The notes below the pieces were generated by a model that did not search any database, was not told the origin of the DNA, and saw nothing but the letters and a program-made list of their open reading frames with translations. A stretch of 64,000 bases of DNA. Source: Euwallacea fornicatus (lineage: Eukaryota; Arthropoda; Insecta; Coleoptera; Curculionidae). Below, piece by piece: positions 1-12,621 of the stretch; within the stretch, counting starts at the first letter, position 1; each line of letters opens with the position of its first letter. The position numbers and the translations under genes were made by a program. The stretch covers positions 4,030,001-4,094,000 of the forward strand of contig NC_089545.1 of the NCBI RefSeq assembly GCF_040115645.1, given 5' to 3'.

Positions 1-951
1 TTGAAAGGCAAACGCTCAATGAAAACCGATTGACCCCTTTCAACAGAGCCAACAGATAGGAGTGATATGGCTGGGATTTTTGCTGAATGTCACACTGCCC
101 TTCAAATATTCCTATGTTGCGAGTTCCACTGATGTTCGCTTGCTACTTTTGCCGAATGCGGCCATTTTATTGGTTTTCAACCAGTGTACTTACCATTATA
201 GAACCTATATGACTTCATTAAATCAAAAATTTTGAATTTTTTCTGACGTCAACTTTCTTGAATTCGTTTGACCTACCTCGTGTAGTATGGCGCAAGGTGA
301 CTTCACAATTTTCTAAGAGTGGTTGGTAAGCTCTGGATTTCGTTCGCCATCTGTATGGTACCAATAAAAATATTCCCGCAATCCACGGGTCATCGTTCTC
401 ACAATTGCAACGAAATTTAATTAAACAGCACAATAATTCATTTTTTAATTCCCCTCCGCAGAAAACGAACACGTAATTGGCTACTGAACATATCATACGA
501 AGACCACCGCAATGTAAACCTTCAATAAATCGGTATTTATGCGCAGAGGACACCTAGAATGCATAAAACTTCTTGGTTGGTGGCATTTATATGTGCAAAT
601 ACGTGGTCGCAATCAGGTTTTAATCTTGTCTTGTTTTGGTTGTAAGTCACTGTAAGCTAGCCTTAAGCTACCTCTAATTAATATGTGTAAACGCTGCTGA
701 TGCTAACTCTTGCAATGGAAAATGATTAAGTTATTTGTAGATGGCAGGAAGCTCCTAGTTCATATCGAGTACTTTGAATTGGTTTAATTGATGATTTGGA
801 GAGAGAGGTTTATGAATTGGTACTCTATCAGTTAACCTTCAACGACGCATTGCAATCCAAATAATAAAGTATTTCCAATAAAAAATAATGCACTATGATT
901 GAATTAATACATGAGGATAAAGATTGAGGGGGAGGGGGGGTGTTGCTTGAG
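1..951. other. Non-coding AT-rich flank
   Basis: No open frame here has recognisable protein content or splice signals. The only notable site is a PHO/YY1-like GCGGCCATTTTATTGG at 158-173. A G-rich run (five Gs, A, then eight Gs) lies at about 928-941, just outside the fold-back element that follows. Confidence 0.6.
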
Positions 952-1487
952 TCTGAGATTAAGCCTATTACAGGTTTATGCCTCATTCCAGCTCTGCGTT
1001 TAATTAACTCGAGCACCCCAAAGACCGGTTTCGACCTTATTAGATCTCATCAGTTTGGTTCATTTCGAGTCATTTAAACGCAAGCAGGAATCGGCTATAT
1101 AAACGGCAAGTATGTTTAGCCCGTAGGAAAATATTTTACCAGCGCCATCTGTTGTGTCCCTTTTACTCCATCTGGACTGAATTTTCGAATGTAAGTAGCG
1201 CGACTTAGTGTACCCAACTGACCTGTAGTCAAGAGTAAGGAAAATTTATGTAAATGGTAGTAAATTTCGCAGAAAGCACACGGCAGATGGCGTTGGTAGG
1301 ATATTTTCCTGTAAGTCCAACATCCTTGCCATTGACATTGCGGATTTCTGCCTGCGTTTAATTGACTCCAGATAAACTGAACTGACGAGTTCTGATAAGA
1401 TCGAAACCGGTCTTTGAGGTGCTTGGCTTAATTAAACGCAGAGCTGAAATGAGGCATAAAATTGTAATAGGCTTTAATCTTCTCAGA
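952..1487. mobile_element. Inverted-repeat (fold-back/MITE-like) element
   Basis: The left arm (about 952-1165) reappears as its reverse complement at about 1268-1487, around a unique centre of roughly 100 bp. Matching landmarks are the outer TTAATTAAACGCAGAGCT, then GACCGGTTTCGA (left) against TCGAAACCGGTC (right), and the inner GGAAAATAT next to CGCCATCTG. The two short open frames inside are the same repeat read on opposite strands and are not genes. Long arms with no coding centre fit a non-autonomous fold-back or MITE. I could not identify target-site duplications, so the outer ends are approximate. Family unknown. Confidence 0.75.
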
Positions 1488-3301
1488 TTTTTCCCACGAC
1501 TATTTGCATTCATCATCCTTACTCCCTTGAACACTCAAGCTTTGTCTTATTTAACCAAATCTGCATATATGTACTACCATTTACGAAATATCATACTCAG
1601 CATCCTTATTTTGAACATACTGGATATTAAAGAATACTGATGGATCTGTTATATCTAACCTTTCTGAAAATTTCAGATTAGAAAATGCCGATCCCTCTAT
1701 GTACGCCTTCTACACGATACCAATACGCTTTGACTTTCAAATCACTTATCGGTCATAATGGAATTTGTATGTTGCTTAGCCAGTGCTTCCTGACACACAG
1801 AACACACAATTTGTGTGGTGCAACAATTTTGTGATAAGATTTGATGTATGAATCTAATATAATTTAATTCTACAAGGTTCGATTTTTTGACCATTGTCGA
1901 CGGTACAGGAAGGTATTTGTTGTGTAGCCGGTTTACAGGAAAAGTCAACAAAAGTCGTTATAAACTTTGTGTATCTAGTAAATGCAACTCTTCTTAATCT
2001 TATAGCATTCTGCAAGAAACTAAGATCGTCCATATTTTCCTTCTTCTGCAAGGGCAAAAAGTATTAAGTTTTTCATACCCTTACTTTCGTTTTATATAGA
2101 TTTGCGTGATTTCACTTGCTGCGTTCTTGTTGAGATGCAAGATATTCATCCGCGCGCGACAATTCACTCCAGTAAATATAAACATTCCAAATTCATCGTG
2201 TCACGAAGTCCACTAGCAGCGGTATTAGAAAATTGAAGTGCATTTTACTAATTTCGGTTTATCAGTTTTTCTCGTCGATTTCCACTTAGATGCCTACCGA
2301 GAGATTGAAAATGTTCTTTTTTTTAACTATATTGCTGCCCAATTGCCAATCGTACTACTCAATTTGTAAAGCACAGTCTGAGACAGCATACAATTATACC
2401 ATGAAATTTATTACGGGACTTTTTCGAGAAAAGTAGGTTCGGATACATTCATTCTTCTGCTAACCTATGGCACGTTTATTCATTTTTAATTCTTCAATAT
2501 ATAACGTAAGAATTGTGGTCTAATTACATTTGATTAATTGTGAAAAACTCGTTATTTACGTAAATCTTTCAGTTTCAATAAAAACCGTTCAAATGATAAT
2601 TGCAGATACAATAATGTGGAGAGTAATTTTCTTTCCCAATATTCATGCACCAAGTGCTACACGAAAGAAAATGTTAGCATATGCGTTAGCCAGCACGTAT
2701 TTTCCTTTATGAAAGCTTTCTCGTTTTCCGGAGTCTTCACTCACGCTAGCTTGAAAAATTATTTGAAGCAATCTTTAAAAGACATTTTAATCATGACTTT
2801 TTTAAAGCCGAGGTTGGAGTAATAATTTCCGAGATGCCTACCTGCCTCCTTAGGTTTTCAGTCTAAATATTCATTTCGCGTTGGTTGACGGAAATGCTGG
2901 TAATGTAATATATTGAATTATGCAATTTTAATTATAACATTCACTGCAGTTATTGGCTAGCATGCCCTGTTCACCTCTATTCAATCTCATTCAAATTAAA
3001 ACACGACGCAAACAATATTAATTGGACACACCCGGTAAAATGAGAGCGCAATGCGAAAACTACGGCAGGTTGACGCTTAGATTTTAGGTTAGTATTCACT
3101 GAACATATGAAAATATTAACGTTGTGCTTTGCTTTAGGCCTTAAGAATATCCATATTTACATTGTCTTTTTGTAATTCTATAAGGCATGTAATGGACACT
3201 CACCTTTTTATTGTAGACGGGGAAATCATGGAATTCAATTTCAAATTAGTAAAGGAAATTCATATAACCAAAACACAATCGACTTGACATCGCACACTCA
3301 C
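1488..3301. other. Non-coding AT-rich stretch
   Basis: Only short open frames without recognisable protein motifs are present. I saw no repeat or RNA gene. Confidence 0.55.
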
Positions 3302-3395
3302 CGTCAGAGAACTGTTGTGGGATGTCGACGATGGGCATGCGCGCGCAATGGAAGGCCTGATGTCGAGGAACAGCTGCCGCACGAGCGTTGCCAAA
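3302..3395 (-). CDS. Candidate exon on the minus strand (unidentified protein)
   Basis: This compact GC-rich block stands out in AT-rich DNA. On the minus strand it has an acceptor (TTATCTCACAG, exon from 3395) and a strong donor (CTGACG followed by GTGAGTGTG, exon end 3302). The frame is open throughout. An ATG at 3338-3336 would give MPIVDIPQQFSD and leave a phase-1 junction. Upstream in the same frame it reads FGNARAAAVPRH, so the block could be an internal exon or 5' UTR plus first codons. I do not recognise the protein. If real, its gene runs leftward, divergent from the exon at 10.9 kb. Alternatives are a non-coding RNA exon or a regulatory element. Confidence 0.35.
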
Positions 3396-6296
3396 CTGTG
3401 AGATAATTTTTATTGAAATGTGAACTATTTTTTGATAAATATTTTAAAGATTGTGTCGTCGCTAACTGCACCCTGATAATTATTTATATTCCTCTCTATA
3501 TTATTTTCCAAATTTATAGGGAAATTAATGCGATATATAAGCTTTTGAAAAGTCTGAAAAAAACTTGCCAATTTTGCTACAAAGAGTTTTAAAATTACTT
3601 TGAAAAACACAACTAAAACATTTTTCTAACTCTTCCAAATAAACCAAAATTACCACATTTTTTTAATTATTGTAATTCTGCGGTATACATATATATATGT
3701 ATGTAAAGAATAAAACTATAGAAAATTAGTGCATTTTAAAAAACGTGATAAATTTTATAACATTTAATACACCAACTAATCTATTTTTGGAAGATGAATA
3801 ATTTTTGGAGCAACGCATGATGTAAAGCGTAATTTCAAAACATTCTGTATAAAAATTTATTTTAATTGTGACACATTTTTTATTTTGTTGATTATTTAAC
3901 AATTTATGTATAAGATTACTTGCCCATTTAGAAAAAAATATATGATGTAAAACCAGAACATTTTTTGGTCCATCGCGTAAACATTTTGTGTCGAATTGTT
4001 ACTTATTGTCTTGAATAGCCTATAAAGCAACAAAGATTTTTAAAAAGAGGAGAAACACTGATCGTAAACACCATTTTTCTTTGGTTTTTGATTACGTCTA
4101 TTTTTTCTTTTTGGGTTTTAATTGCAAGTACTGCCAACTAAATTTTCTGACAAATTCGATAATTTTGCCTACTCGATACCATAATTCTACTATTTCAAAC
4201 TGGCAACACTGCTGCATATACGCCAGTATGCCGATTACCAGGGATTTAGTTTTTAGTTACCAGATAAATTTCGAAAGATGTTATGATGAATTCAGGCATC
4301 ATAAAAAATGTCTCTTTTTTTGCAACTGCCACAATATAGCATTGCTACTGATTCAAGAACAATTTCGCAAGATCCTTTAATTCCGTGCAAGCCAAGTATA
4401 TGAAGATATTAAGATCCAACACGTAACTTTATTGCTGCAGCGATCCTGAAAACTTTATAAAAAGAGTAAAGGAAATATGTTTACTGGAATCATTACATTT
4501 GGACTGGCTTATATCCGAGTTCTCAACCGTTGAAACTTGTCGTTGATTTCTTTATAACGGCCGAGACTGGGTCGAGTTTAAATCGATTGATGATTGTTTT
4601 TTTTCCTCAATTATAATCTGTATCTCGAAACCCACAAACTAAAAAAAAAAACAGGGAACCAGACAGCTAATGCATCACTGATGTCCAGATCTTGATATGA
4701 AGACACGGCAGCGTGAATTCCGTCCAAGAAATGAATTGGCAGTGTAGTGATTTATTGCCAGCCTACCAACATTAAGTCTGGAAAACTGGCTCTCGTGATA
4801 TCGTCAGCTTTTCCAGAGTCGCTAAAGAGTCAGAAAAACTATCGGGAGAACTCAAAACCGTCAATCTTCTATTAGTCATGCGATCACTTCTCCGATGAAA
4901 TCCGACAGTACAGAAATGTCGAATATTCACCCTAATCGTCGTATGCCTCTGAAATTCAGGGAGGGACTCATGTGGTTTATATGCAGAGATCTAGGACTCT
5001 ATGGACTGGAGCGCACTGGGACGCTTAGACTGTTCGTCCTTTGGTATGAGAAGAGAGGAAGTGGACATTTCTAAACCCTTTCTTGGACATGTCTATGGCC
5101 TTTGACGAACCGATCTATGTCCTCTCACGGATATGTCTGATCTGTCTATGGCCACACTTGGTGCATTAATTCGGAATTGTTTTCTGAAGAAATCAAACTA
5201 TCCACGACGAAATCAGGACTCTACAATTTCGAGTACCCAATATCTTATACACCTATAGCATCTGTACTACGGGCACATATTCAAACTTGGAAATATAAAA
5301 ATCCATTCGTTGCCCTTCAAAATACCGGAGTTGTTACTTCATATATAGGAGGAAGCTTCAATATCACGTTTTGAAAACATAGGAACTGTCTGTCAATAAA
5401 AGACCTGATAAGTAATAACGAAGTTGCTAATGTGGCCGTTATAAAAGTTTCTGAAATATATATGTAAGAGCCATTGCAATTTAGAAAAACACCATGTTTG
5501 GCGAGTTTGGTCACTTTCCTTAACTGTGTTCTGATCTGAATCATCTTTAGAAAGGATTTTTGTTGGTAATTTTGAGAGCTTTGTTTTCTGGCAGAATTAA
5601 TATTTCGGTAAGTTTATGAAACATTAACAGTAGGGCATAGAAAAAGTATCATGCCCTACTCGAAAGTAAGGCACGTTACTCACTAAAATTAATGACCTCG
5701 CGTGCTGCTCGGTCGCAAATTTTCGACCCGTTTATAACATGCTTCTTGTTATTCCCATAATGAAATATACTATTGTATTTTAAAATCCTGAAGCAATATA
5801 TAACAGACGCATCGTGACGTATCGTAACACTATTACATAATATTATGACGCACGGTTTAAAGGTTCATTAGAAACACTTATCCGTAATTGATAAATTTCC
5901 TTTAAAATTTATATCTACGTTATTTGCAAATTATTGGTAAGTAAGTAGAAAAAGAAGTTAGAATACGTATTAAAATATTTACGCCAAATTTAAAGTAAAA
6001 TTCTATTTTTCAATGAGTTCAACTCGCCCTTGAAGCCGTTTCATAAACAAAATTACTTGATTCAGAATCATCGATTCATCTGCGCGCACTCAAATATTTA
6101 TCTCCGAAATATTGACTCTTGGCACATGACCCATTAAGTATTTTAAATAGTTGTAAATTTTTAATAGTTACAGTTAGAGTAAAAACTATTCCCAAGATTT
6201 GATAGCAAATGCCAATTTTACGAAACATTTAAACATTTTTTTAAGTTAACATCCCGTTGTCATTTTTCATTTCTTAACATTGACGTTTGTGTAAAA
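3396..6296. other. Non-coding AT-rich stretch
   Basis: Long homopolymer-rich AT DNA. The short open frames around 4081-4380 and 5177-5544 contain no recognised motif and have low-complexity composition. No repeat, RNA gene or splice-flanked exon was seen. Confidence 0.55.
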
Positions 6297-6320
6297 ACTA
6301 CTACTACTACTACTACTACT
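6297..6320. repeat. (ACT)8 microsatellite
   Basis: A perfect ACT trinucleotide run of about eight units flanked by AAAA on the right. Simple sequence repeat with no coding context. Confidence 0.9.
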
Positions 6321-7040
6321 AAAATTTAGCATTTGTGCCGTAGTTATCCTATACGAATTTTTCGCTGTCTATATTATATCTGGAAAAATACTGGGCGACA
6401 TCTCAATATTGCGAAGTGGCCAAGTAATTAAATAGGTACCAACATCGGAAACAGGTTCAATTGATGAATTTGAGGAGAACTTATTAATGCAAAATTAATT
6501 TAAGTGTGGAGGCTTAGGCAAGCCCATAAGTGCTACAAACCAGTCCAGCATATACGATAAAGGAACTGCACTACAATATAGAACATGGAGAAAATCCCTA
6601 TATTAAGAGTTTTAACATACCAGCACGGGTTAATGGATAAAAGGTCAGCTCAAATGATCATTTTTTTCTTCGACTCTGGTCAACTGCATTGTCCCGGTTG
6701 GGTATTCATTTTACGGCAGTGTACAGTTGTTAAGTTTTGGTAATTTTTCGTAAATAGTACACAGTTTCGTAAGCAATTTTTAAATAACACTTCGAAACTT
6801 ATCATATTGGGTGCATTACACGACCATTCACTCACAAATTCCTTGAATAAACTATCAATTCAGAGTGAACGTAACCAGTGAAATGGGACAAGGAGGCAAT
6901 GCAATAAACGTTATAATAACTCCATAGTATATTTAGGTTTATTCTGCACCTGAAACGACCAAACAATATAAATTTTAAAAGAAATGAAAAACGAACATAA
7001 AGTCCATCTATTATAAACCTGCAAAACATAAAAGAAAACC
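6321..7040. other. Non-coding AT-rich stretch
   Basis: No coding or repeat signal that I can support. Confidence 0.5.
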
Positions 7041-7380
7041 ATAATGCTACATTCCGTAACACCCATTAGCCGGCTCTTTATCGCCCTTTCACCTGTTGGC
7101 CCGTCGCCGGCTGTAACATTTTGGCGGGCACACGCACAACTATCAGGAGCAATAAACCACGTTGCAGCCGCATATACCAGCGCCGCGGCGAAGATTGACA
7201 GCTCGACGGGCGCCCAGAATGGGGCCACTACCTCTCGTCGGAGGCGGAGTCTCCCACTACGCCCCGCCCACCTGTCAAAGTGACCCCGACTGGTGCGCAT
7301 TAGCATCAGTGAAAGATGTGATCCCGGGAGTGACGAGAGATGACGTGTCGACGTTGCCAAATCTAGCTACCTTTCGTAAG
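7040..7380. promoter_or_regulatory. CpG/GC-rich island, candidate regulatory element or 5' exon
   Basis: The block is abruptly GC- and CpG-rich (many CGCC, GGCG, CGACG words) inside AT-rich flanks. It contains a CCCGCCCAC box (Sp1/KLF-like) followed by CACCTGTC. Open frames of 79-149 codons overlap on both strands, but they follow from the high GC and show no recognisable domain. It could be an enhancer, an alternative promoter or a non-coding exon. Confidence 0.35.
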
Positions 7381-10329
7381 ATACGTACATTTACTGACAC
7401 CTTACATGTGCTGAGTTTAAACGCGGGTTTTAGATTTGAAATATTTATAGTCAGTTAGCTTTATGGCTGTTAGACGAATTAGTGTCTTTCTATTTGGGAT
7501 TTATTTATAGATTGGAAATATTAATGTTATTTTATGAGTTACATTGATGAGGATTTACCCTCGAGTGGTTTGGCAATGCCGGCCGTATCATAAGAGACGA
7601 TAAATTCTTCTGATGTAATATCCCCCGCGTGGAGGAAGTTTTATAGAAAGCCACGTTTTCTTTTGAATTTCGATCGTTTAAAAATAAATTTTTGTGTTTA
7701 TCAATAAGTAAATTATCAAAAACAACACAAAATCTGTCATGAACTTACTAGAAAGGTGTTAGCAGACTTTGATCTGTCTATCTTAAGTTTAGATAAGAAT
7801 GTTCTTGCTAACAGTACTAAAGAAACTGATGAGATACTTCGGGTGTTTCTGAAAGCTCCGACCAATAAAAGAAATTATAGTAAAATTTAAGTTTCTCGCA
7901 TCACATAATTAGTACAACATTTTTGGATTTCTGACACATTTCAGTCCTCGAATTTGTTAAGATGTATTCCTTTTATTTGCGAGTTTCAGATCCTTTGGTC
8001 TCAATTATCTCATTTCATTTGCAAGCCAATTTAAAAATATTTTGAATTTTTACGGATAATTTTCTTTTAAATCTTATATCTTTTAATTATTTTCAATTTT
8101 TATGTTTGGAAGTTAGTCTATACTGAAGGGGGCATTGCGACACATAAATAAATCGAAGAAATCTTTTAAGGGAAATGACAATTCGGATTAAAATACAAAA
8201 CCACTACTAACTCAGACACAAGCCCATATAAAGGTGATTTAAAAAGCCAAAAAACAATGAAAATAAAAAAGACTATATGAAACGTCTGCGAAAATGATAG
8301 AGATATCCTAATGATTGCTCTTGACTGCAATTAACTTTGCCCTAGCTTATTTTAGCAGGACACTGAAGAGCCGGCTCTTAGACCTCTTCGCCAGTAACAA
8401 ATATTGTAAATTTTAATTACCTATCTATTAATAGTTGATTTTTAGGCTAAAAATATTGTCATTAAATAATTCAAAACTTACTGAATTAGAATTTAAAGTA
8501 AATGGTAAAGTTTCAACATTTTCAATCATATTCATAACTACAGTCAGGTACTCCAAAATATCGATCTCCTTGAAAAAATTCTTCTATAGATTGCTGTATC
8601 TAACTTTACATTGTTGACCACTACTTTAATGGTATTTTGCCTCTCGCGAATAGGATCTGCAAATGTATCTTCAGAGCATTCTATTCTACCTGACGTAATT
8701 TCACTACTTTGGTCCAAGCTTTCATTATATTTTTTGACATTTTCCACGGTAAATTCAGTAACTCATTTATTGAGGGTCTGGTTATAGCATGTAATATTAT
8801 ATCTACAGGACACAAGTTATCCTTCCTAATATGTTTTCAGTATCTTTTAGAATTTTTCAATAACGTATTCAATAACCTCTGCTCATTTAACTGCAGCTTT
8901 TTAATCTCTTCTCATTCTTGCCGCTTATAACTTTCAATAATGACTTAATTTTTTAAACCAAGACAAGTTTAGATAAAGGGCAAATTATTGGAAATAATTG
9001 AACAAATGGTTGAGGTACCATACTACTGGAACAAAAATAGATCTAAAGCTTAAATTATGACATTTCCATTAAACGTCAGACCGATGTCAATTTAAGTACA
9101 CACTAGCTGAACGTATGAGTTTGACCAGTGGGCAGTACACACGTCAGGCATTGCATGCGTTTGTTTTTGGTCGTGTGCAGTTGGCGGTACATCAAAAAAT
9201 ATTAGTTCGCTCAAGGTTTGCAGATGATCGACAATATATGTACACACGTATATTAAGAGCCGTTTAGATTGTATTTAAGAGTCCACGAGATGACGATTAT
9301 AAAAATTAAATAAAAACATTGGTTGACTTAATGTTGTACATACAATGAGCTTTAGAAAGAAAATAAATATACGCATGTCTTCGTTAATTTTATTGATCCG
9401 TAGCATGTGAATCCGCAGAAACGTTGTGGACTCACCAGAGAATTGACTGCATTCAATCGTGCTCGATTCTATGCCATGAAAATGGGGGCTCAAAATGTGG
9501 AAATGCCAGATAGACATTATTTTAATTAGTTTTAATTAAGTATTAGTTTTCGCGTCAGATGTGTCCAAAAGGGCAATGGATAGAATAATAATTAAGTATT
9601 CAAGGACAACAAGATATTTTATTTTCTGGTCAGCACATACTGTTGGTATAATTACTTGAAACCAATTGACGTTGTTGAATTTTCAATCTCACTCTTTTGT
9701 CAAAGTCAACCACTAATAACGTCCATCATTTATGCAGGAGACGAATATCTGGTTTCCATGGGTCAGTGAGACTTTTTATAGCTGGACCGAGACATAGCGA
9801 CTCCATTTTTTATTTGCAGAGCCGCCTTACTGCCAAATTAATGTTGTCGGCCTGAATTTCTTGAGTTATTTGCTGCTTAAGAAATAATGGCTTATAAATT
9901 TTAAACTTGAACTCACATTCACACACTCACAATATGTTCACATTTTAAAGTAATAAGGAAGGTGAGGATTTTACCGCGATGATTTTTTCATTGTTATCAT
10001 TTTATAATGTTGGTCATGGTGGCGTTTCCTGAGTAAAAATTACTATGTGGGGAAGGTTAAATAGTTACAACAAACTCGGTTAGTTAAATACTGACAGATA
10101 AATATCAGCGACTGGCTGTTTCTTGTTGAGAGTAGATGAGACCATGGGGTGTCGGTTATCTGTGGATAGTCTGGTACAACAAAACTAAATGTAAGTTTCT
10201 GAAGGGATTAATGTTCATTTAAAGAAAATATATCGACTCTTCGATCGATTAAATGTTATAAACCCGTTTATTACGAACAAAATCTTAAAAAGCATGTGAT
10301 TTTTAAGAAGAGGAAAATCTCTAGGCAGC
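7381..10329. other. Non-coding AT-rich stretch with a weak minus-strand relic
   Basis: At about 8540-8940 the minus strand reads as broken lysine-, glutamate- and asparagine-rich peptide segments (for example ENVKKYNESLDQ) interrupted by stops. This could be a decayed coding sequence but I cannot name it. The rest shows no supported feature. Confidence 0.4.
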
Positions 10330-10927
10330 AATTTGGCAACAACGAAAGCTGATGGCTCATCAGCGCGAATCTTTTCGCGACGCCACCGGCTCTTCGCGCT
10401 CACACACGTTTCCAAACCTGACGAAACGGCGCGCCGTTGTCGCTGCTCGACGAAGGGGAAGGGGCAACGTCGCGCTCTGTGCTGTCACTCATTTAGTCCG
10501 CGAAGGCGCTGCTCGCGAGAAGGTTGCTCGCCGCCACTTGTTCCTGATACTCATTTGTTTTTCCCTGATTGACACGATTGCGGCGAGTGACAGTCGTGAC
10601 GCTCTCATCGCTTTGATGCGCCCGACGTCGACTGACAGTTGTCATTGCCGATCGCCCCCGATCATTAACGATGTATACGATTATGTGATGTGTGTTTGTT
10701 TATCTACCGGTTATCATTTGTTTGTATCTTGTTGTTGTAAATAAGGTATTTCTGCACGCAGTAAACAACCTGTTGACGCGCCCCGAGCCCCCTGAAACCC
10801 GTGCTGGGAGGCCAGACGTTTTAGGTTAAACTATGAACTGAAGTTTGTGGTCTAAAATGTGAAGGAACAATCAGTCAAAATTTTGCGCCACTTGAGGAGG
10901 CTGGAGGCGGCCGCCCCATCCACTAAG
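10330..10927 (+). promoter_or_regulatory. CpG-rich promoter/5' UTR region of the RRKQ zinc-finger candidate
   Basis: About 600 bp of strongly CpG-rich DNA (GGCGCGCC, CTCGCGAG, GCGGCCGCC) lies immediately upstream of the candidate start codon at 10928, with AT-rich DNA on both sides. The exon's reading frame stays open upstream to a TAA at 10853-10855 and has no earlier ATG. A weak initiator-like TCAGTC occurs at 10871. No convincing TATA box was seen. The 130-codon open frame within it is probably a by-product of GC content. Confidence 0.45.
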
Positions 10928-10967
10928 ATGCCCAGGAGAAAGCAAGACTGCCCCAAGCGAATGAAAT
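10928..10967 (+). CDS. First coding exon of a putative RRKQ-motif C2H2 zinc-finger transcription factor
   Basis: The exon encodes MPRRKQDCPKRMK plus one base, then runs into AAAT followed by GTAAGT, an excellent donor in phase 1. The start has A at -3 (ACTAAG before ATG), an in-frame stop upstream (10853) and no earlier in-frame ATG. From known families, an extreme N-terminal RRKQ motif encoded by a very short first exon with a phase-1 intron is typical of SALL/spalt, BCL11 and Teashirt/TSHZ proteins, where it recruits the NuRD co-repressor. The MPRRKQ spelling is closest to TSHZ, but the next residues do not let me choose a family. No zinc-finger exon was found downstream in this window, so intron 1 would be very long or the rest lies outside. 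An isolated 13-codon match by chance remains possible. Confidence 0.5.
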
Positions 10968-12240
10968 GTAAGTTTATGTAGAATAGTTGCTATTTTCAAA
11001 ATAATAACGTTTCTAATACAAACGAGCTTAGTTATCGGTTTTCGGAAACTTTGAGTGTCGTCGATGAACCAAACGAAACAAAAATGTTAAAAGAGTCGAA
11101 CAGCATTCGGTTCGCCAACGAATTTTCAAAGGAATTTACTCCCGGTTTATTCGGTGTTGGCGCGCTTGTCACCCTCGCAAACTCGTCGTGTAAACACGGT
11201 CTTTTTTGAGGCATTCCATTCAATTTGCGGCTATTTGTTGCACACAGGCTTTTTTGTTCTATTTATCCACTTCAGGATGAACAGATTTCCATTAGTTGCT
11301 GAGTGGCTGATTTTTGAAGATTAATGCTCAGCTTTACGCAAAATACCTCACTAAATATCGTCGAGCGGAGTTCATTTGATATTGCTGTTATTTTATCTCA
11401 CCGGAATTATTCTTGTTTAATTTGAATATAAAGAATTTTACGAGTTGATTTTCCCAAGTAAACCCAGGCAGCTATAAAGCTGCATCTAACAACAGATTTT
11501 TAAATTTCCTGTTCAGCGCATCAGCAGCCACTTGTTGAATTCATACACTCGTTAGGCCAGAATTTTTTCAAATGTCGACTCTGTCAACTCTCGCTTTGCA
11601 GGAACTTTTTTTTTCTCTGCTTTACTCTTACTTAAAGTTCATCGAGAAATGCGACTGCCAGGGATCAATGTTCATCATTGTCATTCGAAACGTTCACCAT
11701 GTCTTATGACCGAGAATATGAAGTATATAAATGTTAAGTTGTAATTTTTGTCCATGTGGTTCACCGCCTGGTTGAATGAATAATCAAAATTAACAAGAAT
11801 CTATGAACAGGAATGACAGACGTATTTAAAAGATTTATTTCTATTATTAAAGCAGTTGCAGGATTTTATTTTTATATTGGATATGCTAACTTCCTTATCT
11901 CCCACAAAGTCGCTTGTCCATTCAGTGACTATCAGTTTTAATCATTAATAAAAAATTAAAAATGACATATAAATGTCATCAGATCACAGTTTATTGTTGG
12001 ATAAATTAGAAAAGGAAGAGAAAATTCAACTGAACTGAGAAATCAGATTTTGGTTGTCAAGCAGCTTGTGACTCATCATCACGTTGGAATGTCGCTCCTT
12101 TCCTAACAATCACTCTTTCATTTTAGTCATAGAACTGTGAGATACCAGTCAATTTCGGATTTTTAGCTTCTAAAAGTACTCAAGGGGCGCCTTTGTGATT
12201 TTGATACGAAAAAGTCTCGCTACCATAAAGTACGAGGAGG
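10968..12240 (+). other. Putative start of a very long first intron
   Basis: It starts with the GTAAGT donor of the preceding exon. There is no coding signal. The block around 11030-11220 is slightly richer in CpG but has no recognisable protein. Confidence 0.4.
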
Positions 12241-12288
12241 CAAAAGATAAAATATCATGTTAGATCTAAGACTCTGCAAATACCTCTA

Positions 12289-12348
12289 CAAAAACCAATA
12301 GCTGAGACAATATTATATAATACAAATTACAAAGTTTTCAATGACAGG
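12289..12348 (+). repeat. Diverged direct duplication, copy A
   Basis: Sixty bases that align without gaps to 12622-12681. I counted 46 of 60 identities by eye; most differences are transitions. Shared core words are TATTAT, AAATT and TGACAGG. TGACAG is also a Meis/Exd-type half site. Confidence 0.6.
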
Positions 12349-12621
12349 AGCTTTAAAGTGGTACTGAAAGTGGAAGCCCTTTTCCTTATCTATCGTTTCT
12401 TTCTCGCATTTTCCTTCCACTTGCAAACTCCAGTTTGGAACAATATCTGAACGAATATAATAATTATAGGCATTGTGTTAAGTAGTCGATGAAATGAGAG
12501 TTATAAAAATGTAAGAGTTGTAGGGCATCATTTTTAACTTCTACAACCTTTCTTAATTTTGTGCCCATTTAACCTCTGCCTCTTATCGTTGATGATGAGA
12601 CTCGAATCGCAAAAACCACTG

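Noticed and set aside
828..1640. Paired open frames with similar peptides (LIKRRAxMRHKxVIG) on opposite strands as a small gene family
   Set aside because: The similarity is explained by the inverted-repeat element; the peptides come from the same repeat arm.
6911..7360. 149-codon minus-strand frame as a protein gene
   Set aside because: It combines a GC-rich island with AT-rich sequence, has no domain, and plus-strand frames overlap it equally well.
7756..7817. Pre-miRNA-like hairpin (TGTTAGCA/TGCTAACA ends)
   Set aside because: Only 8 outer and about 5 inner base pairs form; the middle is unpaired, so it does not fold like a microRNA precursor.
10140..10190. ATG at about 10144 followed by a GTAAGT near 10190 as another first coding exon
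   Set aside because: The frame hits TAA just before the donor-like sequence, so at most it could be a non-coding leader exon.
10352..10744. 130-codon plus-strand frame in the CpG-rich block as a separate gene
   Set aside because: High GC reduces stops in all frames here, there is no recognisable domain, and the better exon with upstream stop and donor lies just downstream in another context.
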